The translations under genes and the position numbers were made by a program. Positions 1-7,328 of a stretch of 9,725 bases of DNA are shown piece after piece. Source of the DNA: Moraxellaceae bacterium (lineage in GTDB: Bacteria > Pseudomonadota > Gammaproteobacteria > Pseudomonadales > Ketobacteraceae); NCBI GenBank assembly GCA_002402125.1, contig NVVG01000014.1, positions 20,154 to 29,878 of the forward strand, written 5' to 3'. Each line of letters opens with the position of its first letter. The first letter of the stretch is position 1. The notes beneath the pieces were generated by a model. That model did no database searches. It was not told where the DNA came from and saw nothing but the letters and a program-made list of their open reading frames with translations.

Positions 1-116
1 GTAAGCAAGTCACGGCAGTATTCTTATCCAATTCTACCCATTTAAAACTCAGCGAAATAGTGAATATTTCATAAATTTTGCGATTAATGTTAACATCTTA
101 GACATATTTAGCGCGG

Positions 117-122
117 TATACT
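117..122 (+). promoter_or_regulatory. Possible -10 element upstream of the 219-residue orphan gene
   Basis: The hexamer TATACT matches the sigma-70 -10 consensus at five of six positions and lies about 95 bp before the start at 216. No good -35 is seen at 16-18 bp; a TTAGAC at 98-103 is only 13 bp upstream. The rest of 1-202 is AT-rich and I see no other gene or recognisable site in it. The assignment is weak. Confidence 0.2.
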
Positions 123-215
123 GTGTTCCAAAGTTGGTAACCGGCAATGCGAACATAAGTCATGTCGATCAAACTACCTCACCCATACTGACTAATACAT
201 ATAGGAGTTAACCCA

Positions 216-875
216 ATGGAACACGGCTACTTAAAACCATCCCCGCCTTATTTAACCACTCGGGGTTACCCATCAACTTTTTTACTACCTTCTGAGTCAA
301 TAGAAATTGATATTACACCCTTTGACCTTGGCGGCAAAATACACCCAGGTTCCATGAACAGCGAATTCGGCGCCTATAAAATTATCGGCCGCGGTGTCTC
401 GGTAAAACGCTTTTTACATGAAAATGCTAGCGCTCGGATTTTTACCAAGGGAAACCAGAAGATTGTTGTATCCAGTTGGACCTATGACAAAAACGCTAAA
501 TCAAAGGAACTAGAGATGGTTCAGACTGGCGTCGGTCTTGCAAAAACACTGGGCGGTGCGATGAAGTCTAATATGACCGGGGGCATGGTGGGTTCCGGTA
601 TAGCAGTGAAGGCAGGTTTAAATTCTGCGAAGATGGTTTATGATCATTTTAATACTAAAGAGATCGATCTGGATAAAGTTCCATCCAATCCAGATGGCAC
701 CAAATTTAAGCGTTTCATGAATGCTCTCAAGCAAGCAAAAGATACCGTAGGGGGAACACGAACAGCCGTATTAATCTCAGTATTAGCGCCACCGCCTGGA
801 GTCGCCAACAAATACGATACCGGATTAGATTCAGTGTCGTTCTCAAACGTATTGGCGGTACTAAAAGGTTTCTAA
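216..875 (+). CDS. Unrecognised 219-residue soluble protein with a Gly/Met-rich segment
   Basis: I do not recognise this family and assign no function. The start is well supported: AGGAG at 203-207 lies 8 nt before the ATG. There is no signal peptide and no clear transmembrane helix, so a cytoplasmic location or export by a dedicated route is likely. The N-terminal half (about residues 1-95) is rich in beta-type and proline-containing sequence. Residues about 103-145 are Gly-, Met- and Ala-rich with small residues at regular spacing (GGAMKSNMTGGMVGSG), like an amphipathic or glycine-zipper helix that could pack against a membrane or self-associate. A charged stretch (residues about 146-180, with KFKRF) follows, then a hydrophobic segment with APPPG near residue 193. 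There are no cysteines. The gene stands alone: it has its own leader, and the genes to its right run on the opposite strand. An effector or phage-derived protein is possible but nothing in the sequence proves it. Confidence 0.75.
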   Translation: MEHGYLKPSPPYLTTRGYPSTFLLPSESIEIDITPFDLGGKIHPGSMNSEFGAYKIIGRGVSVKRFLHENASARIFTKGNQKIVVSSWTYDKNAKSKELEMVQTGVGLAKTLGGAMKSNMTGGMVGSGIAVKAGLNSAKMVYDHFNTKEIDLDKVPSNPDGTKFKRFMNALKQAKDTVGGTRTAVLISVLAPPPGVANKYDTGLDSVSFSNVLAVLKGF

Positions 876-923
876 CAAGGTTTCTAACTTTTCGCCATAC
901 ACCTTATTACGATATCCACGAGC

Positions 924-964
924 ACACCCACTCAACTATTTTTCATGAAATTCTGAGTGGGTGT
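924..964. terminator. Perfect 11-bp inverted repeat between convergent genes; candidate bidirectional terminator
   Basis: ACACCCACTCA at 924-934 is exactly complementary to TGAGTGGGTGT at 954-964, with a 19-nt loop. The loop itself contains the self-complementary decamer TTTCATGAAA (941-950). It lies 49 bp after the stop of the plus-strand orphan gene and 61 bp beyond the stop of the minus-strand sugar dehydrogenase, the usual place for a shared terminator. Neither side has a downstream T-run, so it is not a textbook intrinsic terminator; an RNA-stabilising hairpin or a protein-binding dyad is also possible. Confidence 0.5.
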
Positions 965-991
965 TCAGTCTAGTACTCTAGCCAAGCGCAA

Positions 992-1022
992 TGTGACATT
1001 ATCACAGCTGAAAACAGTTGTG
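992..1022. other. Overlapping small dyads just beyond the sugar dehydrogenase stop
   Basis: CACAGCTG (1003-1010) and CAGTTGTG (1015-1022) can form an 8-bp stem with an AAAA loop and one G-U pair in plus-strand RNA; in minus-strand RNA one pair is mismatched. It overlaps a second dyad, TGTGA (992-996) and TCACA (1002-1006), separated by 5 nt. No T-run follows on either strand. The elements sit 4 bp from the dehydrogenase stop and may help end or protect transcripts from the two convergent genes. Confidence 0.25.
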
Positions 1023-1025
1023 GCA

Positions 1026-2222
1026 TCAATGGGTATTTTTATCCGGCCTAAGCCGCAATATAAGTCCACTATCGGTGGAGAAATATAACCAACCCTCTGG
1101 GCTTTCGGCTATGGCCCGCACACGCTCATCTAATCCTTTTAACAAACGCTCTTCAGCTATTGCCTGGCCTTGTTTATCCAAAGTCACTCGATTGATATGG
1201 GTAAGTTTCAAAGCCCCCGCAAACAAATCACCTTTCCACTGCGGGAAAGCTCGACCGGAATATACGATCAAACTGCCCGGCGCGATGGAGGGCACATAAT
1301 ATTTAACGGGCTGCTCCATGCCGGCTTTATGGGTACTTTCTCCCACATGAAATGGCCCCCAATATTCCTTACCGTATGAAATCACTGGCCAACCATAATT
1401 TAACCCCGGCCTTATCAGGTTAATCTCATCTCCACCACGAGGCCCATGTTCAATCATCCACAGCCGCTTATTTAGGTAATCATAAGCAAGGCCTTGAGGG
1501 TTGCGATGACCATAACTCCAGATCTCTGGCAATCCGGCGCTGCTACTTTTGGAATTATTAGCAAAAGGATTATCTGTAGGTACACTGCCATCTCGATTTA
1601 GTCGCAACACAGAACCCGCATGAGTTGTCAGATCTTGACCATTAGGACGCACACCACGATCCCCCACGGTAAAAAACACATGGCCATTGTCATCAAAGGT
1701 TATGCGGCTTCCAAAATGGTAACCGGTATCGGTAGCGGAACGGGTTACTAACAGCTCGGTCCATTGTTTTAGTTGTAAACCATCGCGCTTGGCCCGAGCC
1801 AAGGTTGTCACCGCTCCGTCTGTGTGACTCTTGCTATAAGTAAAATAAATCCAATCACCGGGTACAAAGTCCGGCGGCACAGCCACATCCAGCAACCCCC
1901 CTTGACCAACCACCTTTATCGATGGCAGGCCTGACAATGTGGTTACGGTTGCCAATGTTTGTGACTTTGATGCGAGCCTTAATAGTTTCAGCTTGCCGCT
2001 ACGTTCAGTGATTATTATTTCTGAGGGTTTGAGAAATGTCATTCCCCAGGGCACACCCAAACCTTGCGCCACTTTTTCAACGCGAAAAGACATGCCTGCA
2101 CTTTGTCCCTCCAGCAAAACTTCAGCAACAACTAACGAACAACAGAGCCACTGTATTGAACACAACAGGCCACACAATATTATTCTCATTTTCAGATGTG
2201 CTACATTTTTTGTCGACAACAT
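1026..2222 (-). CDS. PQQ-dependent soluble aldose sugar dehydrogenase (YliI/Asd type, GSDH family)
   Basis: This is a periplasmic beta-propeller quinoprotein predicted to oxidise aldose sugars to lactones with pyrroloquinoline quinone as cofactor. Family hallmarks appear in order: VPWGMTFL (residues 58-64), GQGGLLDVA (106-114), HFGSRITF with the likely catalytic His169, VGDRG (186-190), GSVLRLNRDG (203-212), EIWSYGHRNPQG (233-244, Arg240 of the PQQ pocket), and EHGPRGGDEIN through NYGWP (258-279). At 398 residues the length is normal for the family. An N-terminal hydrophobic segment (about residues 13-33, ending VVA) fits a Sec signal peptide. The ATG at 2222 has GAGG 7 nt upstream on the minus strand; a second Met at residue 12 (2189) lacks a ribosome site. 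The gene lies 52 bp downstream of a lipase-like gene on the same strand, so the two may be co-transcribed. No PQQ synthesis genes are in view, and the true substrate cannot be read from sequence. Confidence 0.93.
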   Translation of the reverse strand: MLSTKNVAHLKMRIILCGLLCSIQWLCCSLVVAEVLLEGQSAGMSFRVEKVAQGLGVPWGMTFLKPSEIIITERSGKLKLLRLASKSQTLATVTTLSGLPSIKVVGQGGLLDVAVPPDFVPGDWIYFTYSKSHTDGAVTTLARAKRDGLQLKQWTELLVTRSATDTGYHFGSRITFDDNGHVFFTVGDRGVRPNGQDLTTHAGSVLRLNRDGSVPTDNPFANNSKSSSAGLPEIWSYGHRNPQGLAYDYLNKRLWMIEHGPRGGDEINLIRPGLNYGWPVISYGKEYWGPFHVGESTHKAGMEQPVKYYVPSIAPGSLIVYSGRAFPQWKGDLFAGALKLTHINRVTLDKQGQAIAEERLLKGLDERVRAIAESPEGWLYFSTDSGLILRLRPDKNTH

Positions 2223-2274
2223 TACAATTCCTCTAACAGCATGTAGTTTAAACCATGTGTCTATTTTTTAGTCT

Positions 2275-3273
2275 CTATTGGTAATGGTTGTCTAACCAAT
2301 TTTTCATGTCGGCCAAAATCTCAAAGCGGCCAGCCTCTAACCAAGTGGCGTGGTACATACCTTTGTGAATATTGAGAACTTTGTCGTTGGTACTGACACG
2401 GTCGTATATCTCCTGGCTGGATGAAGGTGGAATTAAGTTATCTTCTTCGCCATGAGATATGTAAAGAGGAATGCGGATTTTTGCAATATTTTTATCCAAA
2501 TACCCCATTGCTTTCACCATCGCGGTAACGTAACACGCTGGCAACCAGGTATGGGTATTATTAGGATCATTTATGAGTTGCTCTTGTATTACCGGATCCT
2601 TGATAGTCATCTTCAATCCAAGATCAGTGGGTATTAATGGCCAACCTGGGAAAATGTTGCCCCAACCCGCAACTAGACTCATATTAATGCTATTAAGAAA
2701 TTCCGGCGCACGAATTCCCAGCAACGCAGGATTAGGCTTAAATGCCGGGCCACTAAAAAGAAAACCATCAAAGCTCAAGGTATTCTTTAAATAACCATAC
2801 ATCAGCACCCCTGCGCCCAAGCTTTCTCCCATGCCATATAAACGTAGTTTGGGATATTTATTCCGCAGATCTGCGCTCACCCGTTCAAGATCTTGTGTAT
2901 ATTCATCATAACTTTCGATGTAACCTTTGCTAGCTTTGCCTTCAGACCGCCCCCAACCCTGTAAGTCTGTGCCATGAACGATATAACCATGGCTTGCCAA
3001 ATATTTTCCAACGTGGGCATAAGTTCCACTGTGTAACGCCGTGCCATGAACCAACAAAATGATAGCTTTTTGTTCTCCTGCCGGGATCCAGGTCTGGCCA
3101 TAAATGCGGTAACCATCATCATTGATGAATGTACCCGTGTTGTGGCCGCCAACAAAGTGCTCTACTTCGCTCACGGTTACAGGTGCTGGTAGTTGCTGAT
3201 GAGCGCAAGCACAAAGGAATAGGGACACTAAAATGGTAAATATTCGCACCTGACGTCTGAAGAACTCGTTCAT
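2275..3273 (-). CDS. Lipoprotein alpha/beta hydrolase, monoacylglycerol-lipase-like (Hydrolase_4 type)
   Basis: Predicted esterase or lipase anchored in the envelope. The signal peptide ends in a lipobox (LCA-Cys23); Ala follows the cysteine and Asp does not, which favours sorting to the outer membrane. The fold is read from LLVHGTALHSG (73-83, oxyanion HG), a DLQGWGRSEG strand-turn (103-112), the nucleophile elbow GESLG with Ser151, the acid Asp278 in HGEEDN and the base His308 in GMYHAT. The HGxxxHS arrangement and GWGRS are typical of monoglyceride-lipase-like Hydrolase_4 proteins. At 332 residues it is slightly longer than cytoplasmic members because of the lipoprotein leader. AGGA lies about 8 nt before the ATG on the minus strand. 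It is the first gene of a probable two-gene unit with the sugar dehydrogenase, and it diverges from the TonB-dependent receptor across about 170-240 bp. The substrate could be monoglycerides, other acyl esters or a lysophospholipid. Confidence 0.88.
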   Translation of the reverse strand: MNEFFRRQVRIFTILVSLFLCACAHQQLPAPVTVSEVEHFVGGHNTGTFINDDGYRIYGQTWIPAGEQKAIILLVHGTALHSGTYAHVGKYLASHGYIVHGTDLQGWGRSEGKASKGYIESYDEYTQDLERVSADLRNKYPKLRLYGMGESLGAGVLMYGYLKNTLSFDGFLFSGPAFKPNPALLGIRAPEFLNSINMSLVAGWGNIFPGWPLIPTDLGLKMTIKDPVIQEQLINDPNNTHTWLPACYVTAMVKAMGYLDKNIAKIRIPLYISHGEEDNLIPPSSSQEIYDRVSTNDKVLNIHKGMYHATWLEAGRFEILADMKNWLDNHYQ

Positions 3274-3511
3274 TGGCTATTTCCTACACACTGAAATTTG
3301 GTCATATATGAAGTTACACACCTAGATTGGCATAATTAATCTATTCTACGTACAACAATTGGCTTACAATCGCATAAGATAAGTCAAAAATGATATTTTC
3401 AATATTAGGGCATCAACACTAAAGTTAATTCGTTATGGCCCGATGATTCTGAGCATTCACCCACCGACACCACAGCGACCTAAGGCCAGATCCTCTCGGA
3501 TAAACCTCATT

Positions 3512-5470
3512 ATGACAGGGATTCCTTTTAGACATCTTTGCGTGTTCGCGAGTCTCCTGTTAACGAGCTTATTGCTCGCGGCGCCGATAGACGCACAATC
3601 GGCAGAGGAAAATATAGACGATCTCATGCAAGAGTTGTCAGATTTCCTGCAGGCAGACGTTACAGGTTCGACCCTAACCCCTGAAAGCCTCAGAACCGTG
3701 CCATCTGCCGTCACCGTATTTACCCACACTCAGATTCAGCGCATGGGGTTAAACACGCTAAAGGAACTCATGAGCCTAGTACCAGGCTTCCAGTCTTACC
3801 GCTCCATTGGATCCTCATTAGCCAACCCTTACTCTTCCCGTGGACGACGCATTGCTATCCCCGCATCAGAAATATTAGTCATTGTCGATGGCCAGCGTAT
3901 AGAAGAACCTCGTGCCAGCGGTGGGGTTATTATGGCGCCACATTTCCCTCTTAATTATATAAGTCGCGTAGAATTTATTCGAGGCCCAGGATCTGCAGTG
4001 TATGGATCAAATGCCATGATGGGCGTTATCAATATCATCACCCGCACGAATGTCGACGAAATAGGCGTAAACCTTGGCAGCTTTAACGCTAAACATGCAC
4101 ACCTGCTGAAAACCTATCGTATGGATGAACTTTGGCTAAACTTTTTTGCCAATATCAACATAGATGATGGTGAGAAATATACCTTGTTTGATAAGTTCAA
4201 CAATGAATTTACCGACACTCAAGACCCAAAATCAATTGCCACCTTCGCTATTAAAGCTAATTGGCGCAATACCTATATCAATCTCCAACACTTCGAATCA
4301 AAAAGCGAAGATTTTTACAACCTCGAAACCAGCATAAACGATGATGTCAGTGAATCCTTTGCCAAACTAAGCTCACTCTCCCTTCGTCAGGAATTCGACT
4401 GGCAAGCCGTCAGCTCATATCTATGGTTGAGTTATACTCATTCATCCATTGACATCACCGCGCAGGCCTCCGCCCCAGCAATATTGGACCTTAATTTCAA
4501 CGATTACCGAGAGATACGTGCACAATTCCACAACAACTGGCACATCAATCAAAACAACAGCCTGCAATTTGGTGTCGAGCTACGCCGCATCGAAGCACCA
4601 TCTGCCTTTGCCAACCTGGAAATCGGCAGCCTAACCATGACTTCCACCGTTCAGAACGAATCTAGCAGAAATATCGCTGGCCTCTACGCGCAATATCAAC
4701 ACCAACCCAGCGAAACCAGCCACCTAACCTTAGGTCTGCGTTACGATAGCTTCTCCTTTATTGGCTCTCAGTTCACTCCACGGGTGGCGTTCGTGCAAGA
4801 AATCAGTGATCATCACAGCCTTAAGGTACTCTATGGGCAGGCCTTCCGAGCCCCTGCAGAAAGCGAACTTCATTTGGTAGAAACCCCAACCTCCATAGGC
4901 AACCCTAATCTGAAACCTGAAACCGTACAAACCATCGATTTAATCTGGGTTGGTCAGTGGAGCCATACCGGATTTGCTGTTGGTTATTTCGAAAACCACT
5001 TCAAAAATGCCATCGTTAAAATGCCGGTGTCGACCACCAACAGTCAGCGTGAATATCTAAATAAAGACCAGGACCCTAGCAAGGGGGTTGAACTGGAGTT
5101 ATCCCATCAGATGGGTCAGCGCCTACTGTTACGCGGAACCTACACCCAGCTAATTGAGGCTCCCAATGTGACATTTTATGAAGCCGAACGTTTTGCCTCC
5201 CTAATGGCCAATTACCAACAAACACGTTGGAATGCTAACCTAACTGCCACCTGGTTTAGTGAACGCGCGAGTCCAGTATCAGGTAGCCCAACCATCACTA
5301 CCGATCTGGATGCATATTGGCTAGTTGCGGGCAAACTCACTTTCTCTGTCAATTCCGACGTGAAAATATTCGGCCAAGTGAAAAATATAGATGATGAGGA
5401 TTACCTTACACCCGGTGCACAACCCAATCGCGGGAGGGATATAATGTTCGGGGTTAACTGGGAATATTGA
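3512..5470 (+). CDS. TonB-dependent outer-membrane receptor (BtuB/CirA-like architecture, substrate unknown)
   Basis: Outer-membrane active transporter: an N-terminal plug within a 22-strand barrel, energised by TonB-ExbBD. I chose the ATG at 3512 because it gives a compact Sec signal peptide (about 28 residues, ending IDA before QSA). An in-frame ATG at 3443 would add 23 residues, and neither start has a good ribosome site. From this start the plug spans about residues 62-177, with the VPSAVTVFT opening, LVIVDGQRIEEP, VEFIRGPGSAVYGSNA and GVINIITR motifs. The barrel carries the usual GNPNLKPETVQTIDL block and a KNIDDEDYLTPG block, and ends with a terminal aromatic (WEY) as required by the BAM machinery. 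At 652 residues the length is ordinary. No classical TonB box is visible; the acidic N-terminal segment before the plug (ENIDDLMQELSDFLQ) may serve instead. There is no His/Cys-rich loop to suggest zinc and no convincing Fur or Zur box upstream. Siderophore, cobalamin, sugar or other ligands are all possible. Confidence 0.93.
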   Translation: MTGIPFRHLCVFASLLLTSLLLAAPIDAQSAEENIDDLMQELSDFLQADVTGSTLTPESLRTVPSAVTVFTHTQIQRMGLNTLKELMSLVPGFQSYRSIGSSLANPYSSRGRRIAIPASEILVIVDGQRIEEPRASGGVIMAPHFPLNYISRVEFIRGPGSAVYGSNAMMGVINIITRTNVDEIGVNLGSFNAKHAHLLKTYRMDELWLNFFANINIDDGEKYTLFDKFNNEFTDTQDPKSIATFAIKANWRNTYINLQHFESKSEDFYNLETSINDDVSESFAKLSSLSLRQEFDWQAVSSYLWLSYTHSSIDITAQASAPAILDLNFNDYREIRAQFHNNWHINQNNSLQFGVELRRIEAPSAFANLEIGSLTMTSTVQNESSRNIAGLYAQYQHQPSETSHLTLGLRYDSFSFIGSQFTPRVAFVQEISDHHSLKVLYGQAFRAPAESELHLVETPTSIGNPNLKPETVQTIDLIWVGQWSHTGFAVGYFENHFKNAIVKMPVSTTNSQREYLNKDQDPSKGVELELSHQMGQRLLLRGTYTQLIEAPNVTFYEAERFASLMANYQQTRWNANLTATWFSERASPVSGSPTITTDLDAYWLVAGKLTFSVNSDVKIFGQVKNIDDEDYLTPGAQPNRGRDIMFGVNWEY

Positions 5471-5486
5471 TAGACCTAACAACTAA

Positions 5487-5966
5487 CTACAAATCGACAT
5501 CCGTCACTCTTACACACTCATCGAATGAATCCGCATGATCAAGTTTTATGGTAAATGAGGTCCTATCCAATTTTACTATATGTGCACTTGCCTCTGTTTG
5601 AAGACTGGCTAAGCTATCCCTTGCCAATAGAGCCTCATCCAATATACCACTTTGGACCACTGTGACACGGGCATCAACAGGAGAAAATGTTAACCGCTCT
5701 TCCCTGAGGCTCAACAGCCCTCGTTCATGAGTGTCTATTTGCACGATCGGTTTTTTTACTCTTTCCATGCGGAAGGTAATCTCTGCATTGCGCTCGTAGG
5801 TTTTTAGGTTGGAATCAATTGTCAGAGTTGAAACAACAAGGGTTTTTATTGCAGAATCATCCGCCATCCTGCATTTCCACTGACCTGCAAGAGATGCCGA
5901 GTACGCATTGCCTGCCGTCAACATAGAAAGACCTATCAAATATCGACTTATCAACTTAACTTTCAA
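5487..5966 (-). CDS. Small exported protein of unknown function with two cysteines
   Basis: I do not recognise this family. With a TTG start at 5966 the product is 159 residues and begins with a clean Sec signal peptide (basic MKVKLISR, hydrophobic core, cleavage near AYSA before SLAG), so it is likely periplasmic. The mature part opens with GQWKCRM and has its only other cysteine close to the C-terminus (DECVRV), a pair well placed for one disulfide that closes a beta-rich domain. Alternating hydrophobic and charged residues suggest a beta sandwich or lipocalin-like fold, but this is inference. GGA lies 7 nt before the 5966 TTG. In-frame TTG codons at 5978 (163 residues) and 5954 are alternatives because the start lies in a 12-bp tandem repeat; the first ATG (5924) would destroy the signal peptide. 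Its stop lies 16 bp from the stop of the TonB receptor, which converges on it. Confidence 0.75.
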   Translation of the reverse strand: MKVKLISRYLIGLSMLTAGNAYSASLAGQWKCRMADDSAIKTLVVSTLTIDSNLKTYERNAEITFRMERVKKPIVQIDTHERGLLSLREERLTFSPVDARVTVVQSGILDEALLARDSLASLQTEASAHIVKLDRTSFTIKLDHADSFDECVRVTDVDL

Positions 5967-5987
5967 CTTAACTTCCAACTTATCTTA
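5952..5987. repeat. Three-copy 12-bp tandem repeat over the start of the small exported protein
   Basis: Plus-strand copies are CAACTTAACTTT (5952-5963), CAACTTAACTTC (5964-5975) and CAACTTATCTTA (5976-5987). The first two differ at one base and the third differs from the second at two. Read on the minus strand, each copy ends in TTG and all three TTGs are in the reading frame of the exported protein, giving the repeated V-K-L pattern at its N-terminus. Since 12 is a multiple of 3, gain or loss of a unit keeps the frame and alters only the leader and start context. Confidence 0.85.
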
Positions 5988-6136
5988 ACCCCACCAATCA
6001 AAGACATTACTAAGATAAAGTCTAGCAAAATATAGCCTGAATGGTTAGCCGATGTTCTGGCTTCGATAATATGGTAGCCGTACGCGATAAAAATGAACTA
6101 CAGGAAAACTATCTTAAGAGAGCCCCCACTAATATC

Positions 6137-6158
6137 TAGGAGGTGCTCCTATATTTTT
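6137..6158 (+). terminator. Hairpin followed by a T-run, oriented on the plus strand
   Basis: TAGGAG (6137-6142) pairs perfectly with CTCCTA (6146-6151) around a GTG loop, and TATTTTT follows on the plus strand with a T5 run at 6154-6158. This orientation would stop plus-strand transcripts, yet the nearest plus-strand gene ends at 5470 with an opposing gene between. It lies 14 bp beyond the stop of the minus-strand PldB-like gene and may act as a weak terminator or 3' stabiliser for that transcript too. The stem is short and the T-run is offset from it by three bases, so strength is doubtful. Confidence 0.35.
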
Positions 6159-6164
6159 ACAAGG

Positions 6165-7292
6165 TTAGAAAGATCCAAAGAAATCTATCGTACTGCTAAC
6201 CACAACATCTCGAATATAATCCCTTTCCATATAAGACTCGTGATAAGAGTCCGGGAAAACCACCACATCAAAACTTGGTGAATTAACGGCATTATCCCTA
6301 AATTCATTCATCCCATCGAGTCCCACTATCCAATCTTCTCCCGATTGAAACATCAAAATTGGGATAGTGATTTTAGCTGCCTCTTCCGGACGCCGAGCCT
6401 TAAAGGTTGCCTCGTAGGCTTCTTTGGCAAATTGATTGCTGATTCCCCAGGTAGCCCCAGGGCCACCTGCAATAAGCAACGGATTTTGTTCGATAACTTC
6501 ATTGTATACCTGCCAACGCTTCCAGCTTTTAGTTAACAACTCGGCCTCAAAATTTTCAGAACTTGTAGAATCAATAAGCACATCCGGCTCTGCCATATCC
6601 AATGAATAGGCTTTTCCTTGCCCTAAGCCTACAAGCGTTTTGGATAACGGATAACCTATACCTTCTTTGACAACGGTCGGGTGAGTAGTCAACATTTCCA
6701 ACATCGGGGATGACAGTACCGCAGCATCAAAATCATTGGGATATTGCTCAATGAGTTGAGCAGCAATATTACCTCCCACCGAATGTGCAAAGATAAAATG
6801 TTGCTCATGCTGCCCAACATTCACGATAGTATCGTAAAATACTTTTGCGTCCTTTACATAATTATCAAAGGATTCAATATAAATCTTCCTACGTTCTTGT
6901 GCTGTATCCGACAAGATTCTGTCTGAGTAGCCATGGCCACGGTGTTCCATAATATAAATGGATAAACCAAGCTTCCTTAAATCGTAAATGAGTTCTGCGT
7001 ATTTTATATAAGTTTCATTGAGCCCGTGAAGAATAACTAATGCGCCCTTGTCATCTTCGGCGGTAAATTTAGCGTAAGATATTTGTATCCCGCCCGTTCC
7101 CTCGAAAAAACCAAAATCACCTTGGCCATTGAAGTAAGGTAGCACTTCAGTTTGATAGAAGTTGCGATACTCTTCAACAACATCAGGCGAATCTTGCTCC
7201 AGTGTTGGTAGATTTGGTTTGCCACAACCGGATACGATTACGCTAGTAAGAACCGACAGGGTAAGCGCGTAAAGTCTTTTTGAGGGTTTCAT
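6165..7292 (-). CDS. Lipoprotein alpha/beta hydrolase, lysophospholipase L2 (PldB)-like
   Basis: Predicted envelope lipoprotein esterase. Using the ATG at 7292, the 375-residue product has a short basic n-region, a hydrophobic core and the lipobox VSG-Cys23; Gly after the cysteine favours the outer membrane. The catalytic core resembles PldB lysophospholipases: LVILHGLNETYIKYAEL (85-101, oxyanion HG), EHRGHGYSDR (116-125), nucleophile Ser171 in AHSVGG, acid Asp320 in SGEDWIV and base His351 in DSYHESYMERD. PldB-type enzymes remove the acyl chain from lysophospholipids; here that activity and the exact substrate are inferred. AAAGG lies 4-5 nt before the ATG. An upstream in-frame GTG (7331) would add 13 residues ahead of the signal peptide and is less likely. 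The gene is alone on its transcript side: 198 bp separate its stop from the next minus-strand start. It is clearly distinct in sequence from the other lipoprotein hydrolase in this window. Confidence 0.88.
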   Translation of the reverse strand: MKPSKRLYALTLSVLTSVIVSGCGKPNLPTLEQDSPDVVEEYRNFYQTEVLPYFNGQGDFGFFEGTGGIQISYAKFTAEDDKGALVILHGLNETYIKYAELIYDLRKLGLSIYIMEHRGHGYSDRILSDTAQERRKIYIESFDNYVKDAKVFYDTIVNVGQHEQHFIFAHSVGGNIAAQLIEQYPNDFDAAVLSSPMLEMLTTHPTVVKEGIGYPLSKTLVGLGQGKAYSLDMAEPDVLIDSTSSENFEAELLTKSWKRWQVYNEVIEQNPLLIAGGPGATWGISNQFAKEAYEATFKARRPEEAAKITIPILMFQSGEDWIVGLDGMNEFRDNAVNSPSFDVVVFPDSYHESYMERDYIRDVVVSSTIDFFGSF

Positions 7293-7328
7293 GGTACCTT
7301 TCTCCATCTTCGGAAATGGTAATGCTGA

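Noticed and set aside
992..1006. CRP-like TGTGA and TCACA half-sites
   Set aside because: The spacer is 5 bp where CRP sites need 6, and the site lies between convergent gene ends where a promoter regulator is unlikely.
3384..3402. Fur-box-like AATGATA stretch upstream of the TonB receptor
   Set aside because: Only about 11 of 19 positions agree with the Fur consensus and the second half-site is poor; AT-rich DNA gives this by chance.
3512..5470. Zinc receptor (ZnuD-like) role for the TonB receptor because znu genes are nearby
   Set aside because: Two unrelated genes lie between, histidines are few and scattered, and no His/Cys-rich loop or Zur-like site is seen.
6093..6281. 62-codon plus-strand frame overlapping the PldB-like gene's 3' end
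   Set aside because: It runs antisense into the gene, contains the candidate terminator hairpin and has no recognisable product.
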